Assembly: GCF_016863115.1 (NCBI RefSeq)
Contig: NZ_BOOG01000025.1
Location: forward strand, 41,924-105,923
DNA: 64,000 bases
Source of the DNA: Sphaerimonospora thailandensis
GTDB lineage: Bacteria; Actinomycetota; Actinomycetes; Streptosporangiales; Streptosporangiaceae
Direction of reading: 5' to 3'
In this document: positions 49,949-61,751 of the stretch, in pieces
How the letters are laid out: the number at the start of each line of letters is the position of its first letter
How positions within the stretch are numbered: position 1 is the first letter of the stretch
The notes under the pieces: model-generated
The model's database searches: none
What the model saw: only the letters and a program-made list of their open reading frames with translations
What the model was told of the DNA's origin: nothing
Translations under genes and position numbers: made by a program

Positions 49949-50527
49949 GTGAGCGTTGCCGCGGTGGTCCACCACCTGCTTCCGGACGCCGAGATCGGCG
50001 GATCGCCGTGCCCCCCGGTCGATCACAACGAAATGGTCAGAGACGTCGAGAAGGTCTTCTCCGCTGCGGAGACCGGCAGGACCGGTTCCGAGTGGCAGGC
50101 CGTTCACGCGGCCGACCTCAACCTGGCCGACATCGGGGACGGGCGCACTCCCGACCTGCTCGTGGTCGACGGGGGGACGCTCGTGGAGGCCCGGAAACAG
50201 CGCACGCGGCACCTGCTCCCCGCACAGGTGGTCATGGTCATGGAGGTCACCTCGCGGGGGAACGCGGTGGATGAGCTGCCGCACCCGGGGACGCTGCGTT
50301 CCCCACTGACCACGGGGAGCCGGTACGCCCGGAGCGGGATCCCGCATTACCTACTGGTGGACCGCGATCCCCGGGTGGCTAGAGTGCTGCTCTACGCCGA
50401 TCCCGACCGGGAGCAGGGGACCTACGGCATGCTCGCCGGTGTGTGGGACTTCGGCCAGACGGTCGAGCTCCCCGAGCCGTTCGGCGTGGAGATCTCGACG
50501 AAGCTCTGGGAGCCCTGGCAGATCTGA
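49949..50527 (+). CDS. Uma2-family (DUF820) PD-(D/E)XK nuclease-like protein
   Basis: The 192-residue protein has the Uma2 core: PDLLVVDGG (Asp), VVMVMEVTSRG (Glu) and YARSGIPHYLLVDRD. In relatives the Tyr-Ala-x-Ala-Gly-Ile-Pro segment is preceded by D-R-x-x-K; here it is preceded by PLTTGSR, so the usual Lys appears absent and the nuclease may be inactive or use another residue. These genes are abundant and of unclear function in actinomycetes and cyanobacteria. GTG 49949 follows GGAGGAG. Confidence 0.75.
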   Translation: MSVAAVVHHLLPDAEIGGSPCPPVDHNEMVRDVEKVFSAAETGRTGSEWQAVHAADLNLADIGDGRTPDLLVVDGGTLVEARKQRTRHLLPAQVVMVMEVTSRGNAVDELPHPGTLRSPLTTGSRYARSGIPHYLLVDRDPRVARVLLYADPDREQGTYGMLAGVWDFGQTVELPEPFGVEISTKLWEPWQI

Positions 50528-50645
50528 CGCCCGGATGAGGGTCCCCGTCGGAGTTTCGGACGTGGCTCTCGCGATCGCGGAAAAATGCGGCGACCTTGAG
50601 CCGGTGCTATCGTTTTCAATTATCTAGAAGAAATCTAGAATTCGA

Positions 50646-50661
50646 TGTGATGCAGGTCACA
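50646..50661. promoter_or_regulatory. Perfect CRP/FNR-type operator
   Basis: TGTGATGCAGGTCACA is an exact match to TGTGA-N6-TCACA, with the symmetry extending to GATGTGA/TCACATC (50644-50663). It ends 10 bp before a good promoter, a position suited to activation by a cAMP receptor protein. Confidence 0.6.
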
Positions 50662-50671
50662 TCCGCCATTG

Positions 50672-50699
50672 TGGACATGGTTTGCGGATTCTGTATAGA
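50672..50699 (+). promoter_or_regulatory. Promoter without an obvious gene
   Basis: TGGACA (50672-50677) and TATAGA (50694-50699) are separated by 16 bp; the -35 matches 5 of 6 consensus bases. Transcription would begin near 50706. Confidence 0.45.
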
Positions 50700-50733
50700 T
50701 TTCGATTGCTTTCTTTCGGAGAGCGTTCCAGCG

Positions 50734-50784
50734 ATGGCGCAGCCGAGTCATGGGGGGCTTGCTGGAGCGGAATGCGGGCGTTAG
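50734..50784 (+). CDS. Possible 16-residue micropeptide or leader ORF
   Basis: ATG 50734 is preceded by CGGAGAG 9 nt upstream and encodes MAQPSHGGLAGAECGR, then TAG. It lies between the promoter at 50672 and the hairpin at 50786. It may be a leader peptide, a remnant, or chance inside a small RNA. Confidence 0.2.
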   Translation: MAQPSHGGLAGAECGR

Positions 50785-50785
50785 A

Positions 50786-50819
50786 GGTACGGCTCTCCTG
50801 TTGGATCGGGAGCCGTACC
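50786..50819 (+). terminator. Strong hairpin in the pheT-argC accessory block
   Basis: GGTACGGCTC (50786-50795) and GAGCCGTACC (50810-50819) form a perfect 10-bp stem, extendable by two pairs past a bulge. It would end a transcript of roughly 110 nt from the promoter at 50672. No T-run. Confidence 0.5.
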
Positions 50820-50970
50820 AGCCCGCTTTCCTGGCAGTCTCACGGCCGCTCGAAGCGGCGAATCATCAGGTGAGGCAATCTTCTGCGATTCGGCCGGGAT
50901 TCGCGGCCCTCGAAATTCCTTCGTCACCATCCGTTTCTCTGAATGGTATTGCGCCGGGCCGGCCGGGCGT

Positions 50971-51054
50971 TGTTTTCAGTGTGTCGAGCAGCGTGGTGGT
51001 GTTGCCCGGGTCGGGGCCGTCGTCGAAGGTCAGGCCGACGTATCCGGCAGGGAC
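50971..51054 (-). pseudogene. Remnant of a NodB-type polysaccharide deacetylase
   Basis: Immediately after the acyl-CoA ligase stop, and in the same minus-strand frame, the sequence reads GYVGLTFDDGPDPGNTTTLL followed by DTLKT. TFDDGPD is motif 1 of the NodB polysaccharide deacetylases, and the flanking residues also fit that family. After DTLKT the similarity stops and the frame ends within about 40 codons, so only the beginning of the catalytic domain survives, without a start codon. This is the 5' part of a gene whose own beginning was replaced by the ligase 3' end. Confidence 0.7.
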
Positions 51055-52728
51055 TCACCGGCCGAGGGTCTCCTGCCTGAGCAGGGTCTTGAGGACCTTG
51101 CCGCCGGGGTTGCGCGGCAGCTCGGCATCGCGGAACCAGAACCGGATCGGCACCTTGAAGGCCGCCAGTCGTCCGCGCAGGAACTCCCGCAGTTCCTCGG
51201 TGGACGCCGCCGAGCCCGGCCTGATCCGTACGACGGCCCCGACCTGCTCGCCGAGCTCATCGTCCGGGATGCCGATGACCGCGGCGTCGTCCACCGCCGG
51301 GTGTTCGAACAAGGCCGCCTCGACCTCGGCGCAGTAGACGTTCTCGCCACCGCGGATCACCATGTCCTTCGCTCGGTCGACGACGTAGACGAAGCCCTCC
51401 TCGTCGATCCTGGCGAGATCGCCGGTGTGCAGCCAGCCGTCCACGAACGTCTCGGCGGTCGCCCCTGGCCGGTTCCAATACCCCATGATCACGATCGGTC
51501 CGCGGACGCACAGCTCGCCGACCTGACCCGGGGGCAGCTCCTCACCGAGCGGGTCGCAGACCTTGACATCCACCACCGGGAGCGGATGGCCGATGCTGTC
51601 GGGCCTGGCGAGGTAGTCTCCGCCGCTGTTGTAGATGGCCAGCGCCGACGTCTCGGTCATGCCGTACCCGTTGGACGGGGTCCGGCCCGGGAGCAGCTCG
51701 GTGACCCGTTCCAGCAGCTTGGGCGGGGCCGGCGCGCCCCCGTAGGAGATCGACCCGAGCGACGAGATGTCACGGCCGTGAAGGGACGGGTGCGACAGGA
51801 GTTGCCAGGCGCTGGTCGGCACACCGGTCATCCCGGTGACCTTCTCGCGCTCGATCAACTCGAGCGCGACGCCGGCGTCCCACTTGTACATGAGCACCAG
51901 CCCGCCGCCGCTGAACATCGTGGTCAGCAGCACGGCGAAGCACCCGGTGGCGTGGAACAGCGGGACGGCGAGGAGGGTGCTGGTGCGTTTGCCCGCGGCG
52001 CCCGCCGGGTCCTGGCCGGAGAGCGCGACGCCGCGCATCGTCGCGTAGGCCACGGTCATCGGCGCCTGGCCGAGGTTGAGGTTGCTGCCGAGCGCGCCCT
52101 TGGGCCGGCCGGTGGTCCCGGAGGTGTAGAAGATCGTGGCGGGGTCCTCGGGGCCGACCTCGACCGTCGGCAGTGTCACATCGGCCCGCACCTCGCCGAG
52201 CACCTCGGCCCAGCTCGCCCAGTCGGCGCGGTCGGCGCCGGCGCCCCGCGTGACGATCACGGGAAGCCCCGCGCCGGACAGCCGCTCGGCGCGCTCTCCG
52301 TCGGCGATCACGACCTTGGCCCCCGAGTCGGCCAGGCCGTACGTCAGTTCCTGCTCCGTCCACCACGCGTTCAACGGTACGGCGACCGCCCCGACGGCCA
52401 GGGTGGCGGAGAAGGAGACGATCCACTCGGGGTAGTTCCGCATGGCGATGGCCACCCGGTCGCCCTTGCGTACGCCGTAGTCGTCAACCAGGCGGTGCGC
52501 CAGCGTCGCCGCCAGGCGGAAGTGCTCCTCGTACGTGTACCGCTCATCGGAGTAGACCACGAAGACCTTGTCGCCATGGAACCGGGTGATCTCCAGCAGC
52601 GCCCGGAAGGTCGAGGGGGCGTGCTTCCACGTACGGATCTTGTGACCGCCGACCTCGGCCTCTTCCATCTCGAAGAGCTGTCCGGGGGCGGTGAGCTGGG
52701 CCTGGACCTGTTCCCTGGTGATCGTCAT
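51055..52728 (-). CDS. Fatty-acid-CoA ligase / AMP-binding protein
   Basis: The 557-residue adenylate-forming enzyme has the P-loop TIFYTSGTTGRPKGAL (about residues 170-185), GYGMTETSA, the hinge region DGWLHTGDLARIDEEGF, DRAKDMVIRGGENV, and the catalytic Lys in NPGGKVLKT near the C-terminus. It activates a carboxylic acid, probably a medium or long fatty acid, with ATP and CoA. ATG 52728 is chosen (GGGAG upstream); the frame extends to 52767. A TetR-like palindrome lies about 40 bp upstream. Its stop abuts a deacetylase remnant. Confidence 0.9.
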   Translation of the reverse strand: MTITREQVQAQLTAPGQLFEMEEAEVGGHKIRTWKHAPSTFRALLEITRFHGDKVFVVYSDERYTYEEHFRLAATLAHRLVDDYGVRKGDRVAIAMRNYPEWIVSFSATLAVGAVAVPLNAWWTEQELTYGLADSGAKVVIADGERAERLSGAGLPVIVTRGAGADRADWASWAEVLGEVRADVTLPTVEVGPEDPATIFYTSGTTGRPKGALGSNLNLGQAPMTVAYATMRGVALSGQDPAGAAGKRTSTLLAVPLFHATGCFAVLLTTMFSGGGLVLMYKWDAGVALELIEREKVTGMTGVPTSAWQLLSHPSLHGRDISSLGSISYGGAPAPPKLLERVTELLPGRTPSNGYGMTETSALAIYNSGGDYLARPDSIGHPLPVVDVKVCDPLGEELPPGQVGELCVRGPIVIMGYWNRPGATAETFVDGWLHTGDLARIDEEGFVYVVDRAKDMVIRGGENVYCAEVEAALFEHPAVDDAAVIGIPDDELGEQVGAVVRIRPGSAASTEELREFLRGRLAAFKVPIRFWFRDAELPRNPGGKVLKTLLRQETLGR

Positions 52729-52769
52729 CGTCGGGCGCTCCCGGGTCGTCGTTCGCCGAAATATCACGA

Positions 52770-52785
52770 TACCGACCGGTAGGTA
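52770..52785. promoter_or_regulatory. TetR-type operator upstream of the acyl-CoA ligase
   Basis: TACCGACC-GGTAGGTA is a 16-bp palindrome with one mismatched pair, of the TACCGACCGGTCGGTA kind used by many TetR repressors. It lies 42 bp upstream of the minus-strand ligase start. No regulator gene is adjacent. Confidence 0.5.
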
Positions 52786-52818
52786 CGCAGGCCAGGTGTC
52801 CGCTCAGCGAGACGGTGG

Positions 52819-52847
52819 TTGCATGATCATGCTGTCGGTTGCATACT
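52819..52847 (+). promoter_or_regulatory. Probable argC promoter
   Basis: TTGCAT (52819-52824) and CATACT (52842-52847) are 17 bp apart, giving a start near 52854. Both hexamers overlap putative ARG boxes, so repressor binding would occlude polymerase. Confidence 0.4.
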
Positions 52848-52891
52848 TTCCATGTAAGCAATTTCATGAGCAGTACCGCATAGCCATGCAG
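52819..52891. promoter_or_regulatory. Putative ArgR operator (ARG boxes) before argC
   Basis: Two palindromes with the same plan, GCAT-N4-ATGC, occur at 52821-52832 (GCATGATCATGC) and 52879-52890 (GCATAGCCATGC). A weaker TTGCATACTTTCCATGTAA lies between them (52839-52857). TTGCAT/ATGCAA-rich boxes are the ArgR targets described in Streptomyces (from memory). argR itself is in this operon. Confidence 0.6.
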
Positions 52892-52902
52892 AAGCCATCT
52901 AA

Positions 52903-53940
<1,038 letters not shown>

Positions 53941-53971
53941 TCACAGAGCCGGTCTCAACCGAGGAGCAGCC

Positions 53972-55141
53972 ATGAGCGTGACAGCACCGCAGGGGTTCCG
54001 GGCGGCCGGCGTGGCCGCGGGGATCAAGAGCGGCGGTGCCCGTGACCTGGCCATCGTCATCAACGACGGCCCGTCGTGCGCCGCGGCCGGCGTCTTCACC
54101 CGAAACCGGGTCAAGGCGGCGCCCGTGCTGTGGTCGGCGCAGGTCCTGAGCGGCGGCCGGGTCCGGGCCGTGGTGCTCAACTCGGGCGGCGCCAACGCCT
54201 GCACCGGTCCGCTCGGCTTCCAGGACACCCACGCCACCGCGGAGAAGACCGCCGAGGTCCTGGGCGGCAGCGCCCCTGGGATCGGGGCCGCGGAGATCGC
54301 GGTCTGCTCGACCGGCCTGATCGGCGAGCGGCTGCCGATGGACGCGCTGCTGGCCGGGGTCGACATGGCCGCCGCCCAGCTTTCGCGCGACGGCGGCCTG
54401 GCGGCCGCCGATGCGATCAGGACGACCGACACCGTCAGCAAGATCTCGTTCCGCCGAGGGGACGGCGGATACATGGTCGGCGGCATGGCCAAGGGCGCGG
54501 GCATGCTCGCGCCGGCCCTCGCCACCATGCTCTGCGTGATCACCACCGACGCCGACGTCAGCGCCGAGGACCTGGACGTGGTGCTGCGCGACGCCACCGC
54601 CGTGACGTTCGACCGGCTCGACACCGACGGCTGCATGTCGACCAACGACACCGTGCTGCTGCTGGCCAGCGGCGCCTCGGGGGTGCGGCCGGACCTCGCC
54701 GAGCTCGGGAAGGTCGTCACCGCCGTCTGCGCCGACCTCGCCCGCCAGCTTCTGGTCGACGCCGAGGGCGCGACCAAGGCCATCGCGATCGAGGTGGTCG
54801 GGGCGGCCTCGGAGCACGACGCGGTGACCGTGGGCCGGGCCGTGGCCCGCTCCAACCTGCTCAAGTGCGCGATCCACGGGGAGGACCCCAACTGGGGCAG
54901 GGTGGTCAGCGCGGTCGGCACCACCGACGCCGCCTTCGAGCCCGAGCGGCTCAACGTCGCGATCAACGGCATCTGGATCTGCCGCGGCGGCGCGGCCGGT
55001 GACGACCGTTCGAAGGCGGACCTGCGCCCCCGCGACGTGACCATCACCGTCGACCTGTCCGCCGGATCGCACTCCGCGACCGTCCACACGACGGATCTCA
55101 CCGCGGCGTACGTCCACGAGAACTCGGCGTACTCGTCATGA
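53972..55141 (+). CDS. argJ: Glutamate N-acetyltransferase / ornithine acetyltransferase
   Basis: The 389-residue protein is an autoprocessed Ntn-like enzyme. The cleavage motif [13 protein letters not shown] places the break between Ala184 and Thr185, with Thr185 the nucleophile of the beta chain. It recycles the acetyl group from acetylornithine to glutamate. GAGGAG precedes ATG 53972. argB overlaps its stop (ATGA). Confidence 0.97.
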   Translation: MSVTAPQGFRAAGVAAGIKSGGARDLAIVINDGPSCAAAGVFTRNRVKAAPVLWSAQVLSGGRVRAVVLNSGGANACTGPLGFQDTHATAEKTAEVLGGSAPGIGAAEIAVCSTGLIGERLPMDALLAGVDMAAAQLSRDGGLAAADAIRTTDTVSKISFRRGDGGYMVGGMAKGAGMLAPALATMLCVITTDADVSAEDLDVVLRDATAVTFDRLDTDGCMSTNDTVLLLASGASGVRPDLAELGKVVTAVCADLARQLLVDAEGATKAIAIEVVGAASEHDAVTVGRAVARSNLLKCAIHGEDPNWGRVVSAVGTTDAAFEPERLNVAINGIWICRGGAAGDDRSKADLRPRDVTITVDLSAGSHSATVHTTDLTAAYVHENSAYSS

Positions 55142-56120
55142 CCGCCCCCCTCACCGACGCGAGCGCGCGGCTGGGCGGCGCGCTGGACAAGGCGCACACC
55201 CTGATCGAGGCGCTGCCCTGGCTGGCGCGCTTCCACGGCGAGACCATCGTCATCAAGTACGGCGGAAACGCCATGACCGAGGAGCACCTGCGCGCGAAGT
55301 TCGCCGCCGACGTGGTGTTCCTCAGGTACGCCGGGCTCAGGCCGGTGATCGTCCACGGCGGCGGCCCGCAGATCCAGGCCCACCTCGACCTGCTCGGGAT
55401 CGACAGCCATTTCGTGTCCGGCCTGCGGGTCACCACGCCGGAGGCCATGCGGGTCGTCCGGATGGTCCTGGCGGGCCAGGTCAACCGGGACGTGGTCGGC
55501 CTGATCAACCGGCACGGGCCGTTCGCGGTCGGCATGTCGGGCGAGGACGCCCACCTGTTCACCGCTGAGCGCAAGCACGCGGTCGTCGACGGCGTCAAGG
55601 TCGACATCGGTCAGGTGGGTGAGATCGTCCGGGTGGACGCGGGAGCCGTACGGGCACTGCTCGACGACGGGCGGATCCCCGTGGTGTCGTCGATCGCCCG
55701 CGCCGACCTCGACGCCGGGCAGTACGGGCAGGACGGGCAGGACGGGGCGGACGGGGTGGACGCCGGCGCCGACGTCTACAACGTCAACGCCGACACCGCG
55801 GCGGCCGCGCTCGCCGTGGCGCTCGGCGCGGCCAAGCTGATCGTGCTGACCGACGTGGAGGGCCTGTACGCGGACTGGCCCAGCAGTGACGAGGTGATCA
55901 GCCGGATCGGCGCGACGGACCTGGCCGAGTTGCTGCCGTCGCTGTCCAGCGGCATGGTGCCGAAGATGGAGGCCTGCCTGTCGGCCGTCCGCGGCGGGGT
56001 GCCGCAGGCGCACGTCCTCGACGGGCGGGTGGCCCACGCGCTGCTATTGGAGATCTTCACCGACCAGGGCATCGGCACGATGGTGGTGCCCGGCACCGAC
56101 GAGAGCGAGGAGGAGGCCAG

Positions 56121-56124
<4 letters not shown>
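55138..56124 (+). CDS. argB: Acetylglutamate kinase with in-frame repeat insert
   Basis: The 328-residue kinase has [15 protein letters not shown], the GLINRHG segment, [11 protein letters not shown] and the C-terminal [11 protein letters not shown]. It phosphorylates N-acetylglutamate and is usually the arginine-inhibited step. It is longer than the usual 290-300 residues partly because residues 194-208 are five G-[QAV]-[DY] tripeptides from a 9-bp tandem repeat, just before YNVNADTAA. Overlaps argJ and argD by ATGA. Confidence 0.96.
55717..55761 (+). repeat. Five 9-bp tandem repeats inside argB
   Basis: GGGCAGGAC-like units start at 55717, 55726, 55735, 55744 and 55753 (GGGCAGTAC, GGGCAGGAC twice, GGGGCGGAC, GGGGTGGAC). 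The frame is preserved. Confidence 0.9.
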
Positions 56125-58826
<2,702 letters not shown>

Positions 58827-58863
58827 CCACCGTGGACCACGTGACCACCGTGATGACCACGCC

Positions 58864-58986
58864 GTGATCTTGCGAATGCTCGCAGCCGGTGCCGCTGACC
58901 TGCGCCTCGGCAGTTTGTGATCTTGCAGTTTCTCCGAGAGATGCCGCACCACCTGCGCGAACACCCTCCGTGATCTTGCAGTTGCA
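58864..58986 (+). repeat. 53-bp GTGATCTTGC tandem element, locus C (upstream of argG)
   Basis: Cores start at 58864, 58917 and 58970, exactly 53 bp apart, all on the plus strand. The first two units are full length and share GTGATCTTGC, a CTC at 16-18, TGCCGC near 27-32 and CCTGCGC near 36-42; the second ends in AACACCCTCC as at locus B. The third is cut after about 17 bp, where an ATG at 58987 and the argG ribosome-binding region begin. Unlike loci A and B the flanking genes run in the same direction and no inverted copies are present. Confidence 0.87.
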
Positions 58987-59004
58987 ATGGGAAAAGAGAA
59001 ATTC

Positions 59005-60198
59005 ATGAGCGACAGGGTTGTACTCGCCTACTCCGGTGGCCTCGACACAAGCGTGGCCATCCCGTTCCTGGCCGAGAAGACCGGCGCCGAGGTCATCGCC
59101 GTCGCCATCGACGTCGGCCAGGGCGGCGAGAACATGGACGTCATCCGGCAGCGGGCGCTCGACTGCGGCGCCGTCGAGTCGGTCGTCGTGGACGCCCGTG
59201 AGGAGTTCGCACGGGACTTCTGCGTCCCCGCCCTGCAGGCGAACGCGCTCTACATGGACCGCTACCCGCTGGTCAGCGCGCTGTCGCGGCCGCTCATCGT
59301 CAAGCACCTCGCCGCGGCGGCCAAGGAGTTGGGCGGCACGCAGGTGTCGCACGGCTGCACCGGGAAGGGCAACGACCAGGTCAGGTTCGAGGCCGGCCTG
59401 GCCGCGCTCAACCCCGACCTGAAGGTCATCGCCCCGGCTCGCGACTACGCCTGGACCCGCGACAAGGCCATCGCCTTCGCCGAGGAGAAGGGCCTGCCGA
59501 TCGACGTCACCAAGAAGTCGCCGTACTCGATCGACCAGAATCTCTGGGGCCGCGCCGTCGAGACCGGCTTCCTCGAGGACATCTGGAACGGCCCGATCGA
59601 GGACGTCTACGACTACACCGCCGACCCCGCCGTGCCACGCGAGCCCGACGAGGTCGTGATCACCTTCGCGCGGGGCGTCCCCGTGGCGCTCGACGGGCGG
59701 ACGCTGTCGCCGTACGAGATCATCGCCGAGCTCAACCGGCGGGCCGGCGCCCAGGGGGTCGGGCGGCTCGACATGGTCGAGGACCGGCTCGTCGGCATCA
59801 AGTCACGCGAGGTGTACGAGGCGCCCGCCGCGATCGCGCTGATCACGGCCCACATGGAGCTGGAGAACGTCACGGTCGAGCGTGACCTCGCCCGGTTCAA
59901 ACGGTCGGTCGACCAGCGGTGGGGCGAGCTGGTCTACGACGGCCTGTGGTTCTCGCCGCTCAAGCGGGCCCTCGACGCGTTCATCGCCGACGCGCAGCGC
60001 CACGTGTCCGGCGAGATCCGGCTCGTGCTGCACGGCGGGCGCGCCGTGGTGACCGGGCGCCGGTCCGACGACTCGCTGTACGACTTCTCGCTCGCCACGT
60101 ACGACACCGGTGACGCCTTCGACCAGTCGCTGGCCAAGGGCTTCGTACAGCTCTGGGCGCTGCCCAGTAAGATCGCCGCCGCAAGGGACGTGCGCTAG
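59005..60198 (+). CDS. argG: Argininosuccinate synthase
   Basis: The 397-residue enzyme starts [22 protein letters not shown] with the SGGLDTS PP-loop, followed by [15 protein letters not shown] and [12 protein letters not shown]. It joins citrulline and aspartate with ATP. ATG 59005 is preferred, preceded by GGGAAAAGAG; an in-frame ATG at 58987 sits at the edge of the repeat array. Confidence 0.97.
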   Translation: MSDRVVLAYSGGLDTSVAIPFLAEKTGAEVIAVAIDVGQGGENMDVIRQRALDCGAVESVVVDAREEFARDFCVPALQANALYMDRYPLVSALSRPLIVKHLAAAAKELGGTQVSHGCTGKGNDQVRFEAGLAALNPDLKVIAPARDYAWTRDKAIAFAEEKGLPIDVTKKSPYSIDQNLWGRAVETGFLEDIWNGPIEDVYDYTADPAVPREPDEVVITFARGVPVALDGRTLSPYEIIAELNRRAGAQGVGRLDMVEDRLVGIKSREVYEAPAAIALITAHMELENVTVERDLARFKRSVDQRWGELVYDGLWFSPLKRALDAFIADAQRHVSGEIRLVLHGGRAVVTGRRSDDSLYDFSLATYDTGDAFDQSLAKGFVQLWALPSKIAAARDVR

Positions 60199-60243
60199 CG
60201 CGGCACGGCCGTACGGCACGGCCCAGGCCTCGCGTATTGTCCA

Positions 60244-60279
60244 TACGCCCCGGTCCCCCGGCTGCGGAGCCGGGGCGTA
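60244..60279 (+). other. Mutually exclusive hairpins between argG and argH
   Basis: TACGCCCCGG (60244-60253) can pair with CCGGGGCGTA (60270-60279), or an inner CCCCGGCT (60256-60263) can pair with AGCCGGGG (60268-60275). The two stems share CCGGGG, as in attenuators, but there is no T-run. A TATTGT (60235-60240) just upstream could be a -10 for argH. Confidence 0.4.
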
Positions 60280-60315
60280 CGTCAGCTAACAGCATCATGT
60301 CGGAGGGAGAAGACG

Positions 60316-61743
60316 GTGGCGGACAACAAGCCGATGCGGCTGTGGGGCGGCAGATTCGAGGGGGGACCCTCGGACGCGCTCACACGCCTGTCGGTGAGCG
60401 TGCAGTTCGACTGGCGGCTGGCGCCGTACGACCTGCTCGCCTCGCGCGCGCACGCCCGGGTGCTGCACCGCGCCGGGCTCCTCGCGCAGGACGAACTCGA
60501 CCGTATGCTCGGCGCGCTCGACGACCTGGACCAGGCATGCCGGAACGGGGAGTTCCGTCCCACCGTCGCCGACGAGGACGTGCACACCGCGCTCGAACGC
60601 GGCCTGCTCGAACGCCTCGGCACGCTCGGCGGCAAGCTGCGCGCCGGTCGCAGCCGCAACGACCAGATCGCCACCGACCTGCGGCTCTACCTGCGTGACC
60701 ATGTGCGCACGATCGTCTCCCGGCTCGTGGAGCTGGAGACGGCGCTGATCGGCCAGGCGGAGGAGCACGCCGAGACCGCCGCCCCGGGCATGACCCACCT
60801 GCAGCACGCGCAGCCGGTGGCGTTCGGCCACCAACTGCTCGCGCACGCTCACGCGCTGACCAGGGACGTGGACCGGCTGCGCGACTGGGACCGGCGGGCC
60901 GCGGTGTCGCCGCTCGGGTCCGGCGCGCTCGCCGGGTCCTCGCTGCCGCTCGACCCCGCCGCGGTCGCCGCCGAGCTCGGGTTCGACTCCGCCGCGCCCA
61001 ACTCGATGGACGCGGTCGCCGACCGCGACTTCGCCGCCGAGTTCCTGTTCTGCGCCGCCATGATCGGAGTGCACATCTCCCGGCTCGGCGAGGAGCTCGT
61101 GCTGTGGGCGTCGCAGGAGTTCCGCTGGATCGAGGTGGACGACGCCTACTCCACCGGCTCATCGATCATGCCGCAGAAGAAGAACCCGGACGTGGCCGAG
61201 CTGGCCAGGGGCAAGAGCGGCCGCCTGATCGGGTCGCTGATGTCCCTGCTGACCACGCTGAAGGGCCTGCCGCTGACCTACAACCGGGACCTCCAGGAGG
61301 ACAAGGAACCCGTGTTCGACGCCGTCGACACGCTGCTGCTCGTGCTGCCCGCGGTGTCGGGGATGGTGTCGACCATGCGGGTGAACAAGGCGAAGCTGGA
61401 GGCGAGCGCCCCCGACGGGTTCGCCCTCGCCACCGACCTCGCCGAGCTGCTGGTCCGCCAGGGTGTTCCGTTCCGGGAGGCACATGAGGCGGTCGGCCAC
61501 CTCGTGGTGTGGTGCCAGGTGAACGACAAGGACCTCGGCGAGCTGACCGACGAGGAGCTGGCGAAGGTCTCCCCGTACTTCGCCTCCGGGCCGGACGGTA
61601 GTGTCCGGGACGTACTGAACGTGCAGGGCGCCCTGGCCGCGCGTGCCGCGCGCGGCGGCACCGCCCCCGACCGGGTCCGGGACCAGATCGCCGCGCTGCG
61701 TGAGACGGTCGACGATCAGGCGGCCTGGGCGAACGAGAGCTGA
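60316..61743 (+). CDS. argH: Argininosuccinate lyase
   Basis: The 475-residue fumarase-superfamily enzyme starts [14 protein letters not shown] and has the signature [14 protein letters not shown] near residue 283, plus [14 protein letters not shown]. It releases arginine and fumarate, the last step. GTG 60316 follows GGAGGGAGAAG. Confidence 0.97.
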   Translation: MADNKPMRLWGGRFEGGPSDALTRLSVSVQFDWRLAPYDLLASRAHARVLHRAGLLAQDELDRMLGALDDLDQACRNGEFRPTVADEDVHTALERGLLERLGTLGGKLRAGRSRNDQIATDLRLYLRDHVRTIVSRLVELETALIGQAEEHAETAAPGMTHLQHAQPVAFGHQLLAHAHALTRDVDRLRDWDRRAAVSPLGSGALAGSSLPLDPAAVAAELGFDSAAPNSMDAVADRDFAAEFLFCAAMIGVHISRLGEELVLWASQEFRWIEVDDAYSTGSSIMPQKKNPDVAELARGKSGRLIGSLMSLLTTLKGLPLTYNRDLQEDKEPVFDAVDTLLLVLPAVSGMVSTMRVNKAKLEASAPDGFALATDLAELLVRQGVPFREAHEAVGHLVVWCQVNDKDLGELTDEELAKVSPYFASGPDGSVRDVLNVQGALAARAARGGTAPDRVRDQIAALRETVDDQAAWANES

Positions 61744-61751
61744 GGGAGAGT

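Larger units (their letters stand above)
50528..50970 (+). other. Gene-poor, relatively AT-rich gap with promoter-like signals
   Basis: No normal gene is visible in these 443 bp. The stretch holds, in order, a direct repeat ATCTAGAA-GAA-ATCTAGAA (50622-50640), a CRP-type palindrome (50646-50661), a promoter (50672-50699), a 16-codon ORF (50734-50784) and a strong hairpin (50786-50819). The first 200 bp are notably richer in A and T than the flanking genes. Confidence 0.55.

Noticed and set aside
50750..51337. 195-codon plus-strand open frame after the CRP-type promoter
   Set aside because: It runs through the hairpin, antisense to the deacetylase relic and to the conserved end of the ligase; it has low-complexity Ser/Arg/Pro content and no good ribosome-binding site.
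58827..58863. GTGACCACC-like simple repeat after argR
   Set aside because: Short, irregular and low-complexity; it could be the decayed edge of repeat locus C but is not supportable on its own.
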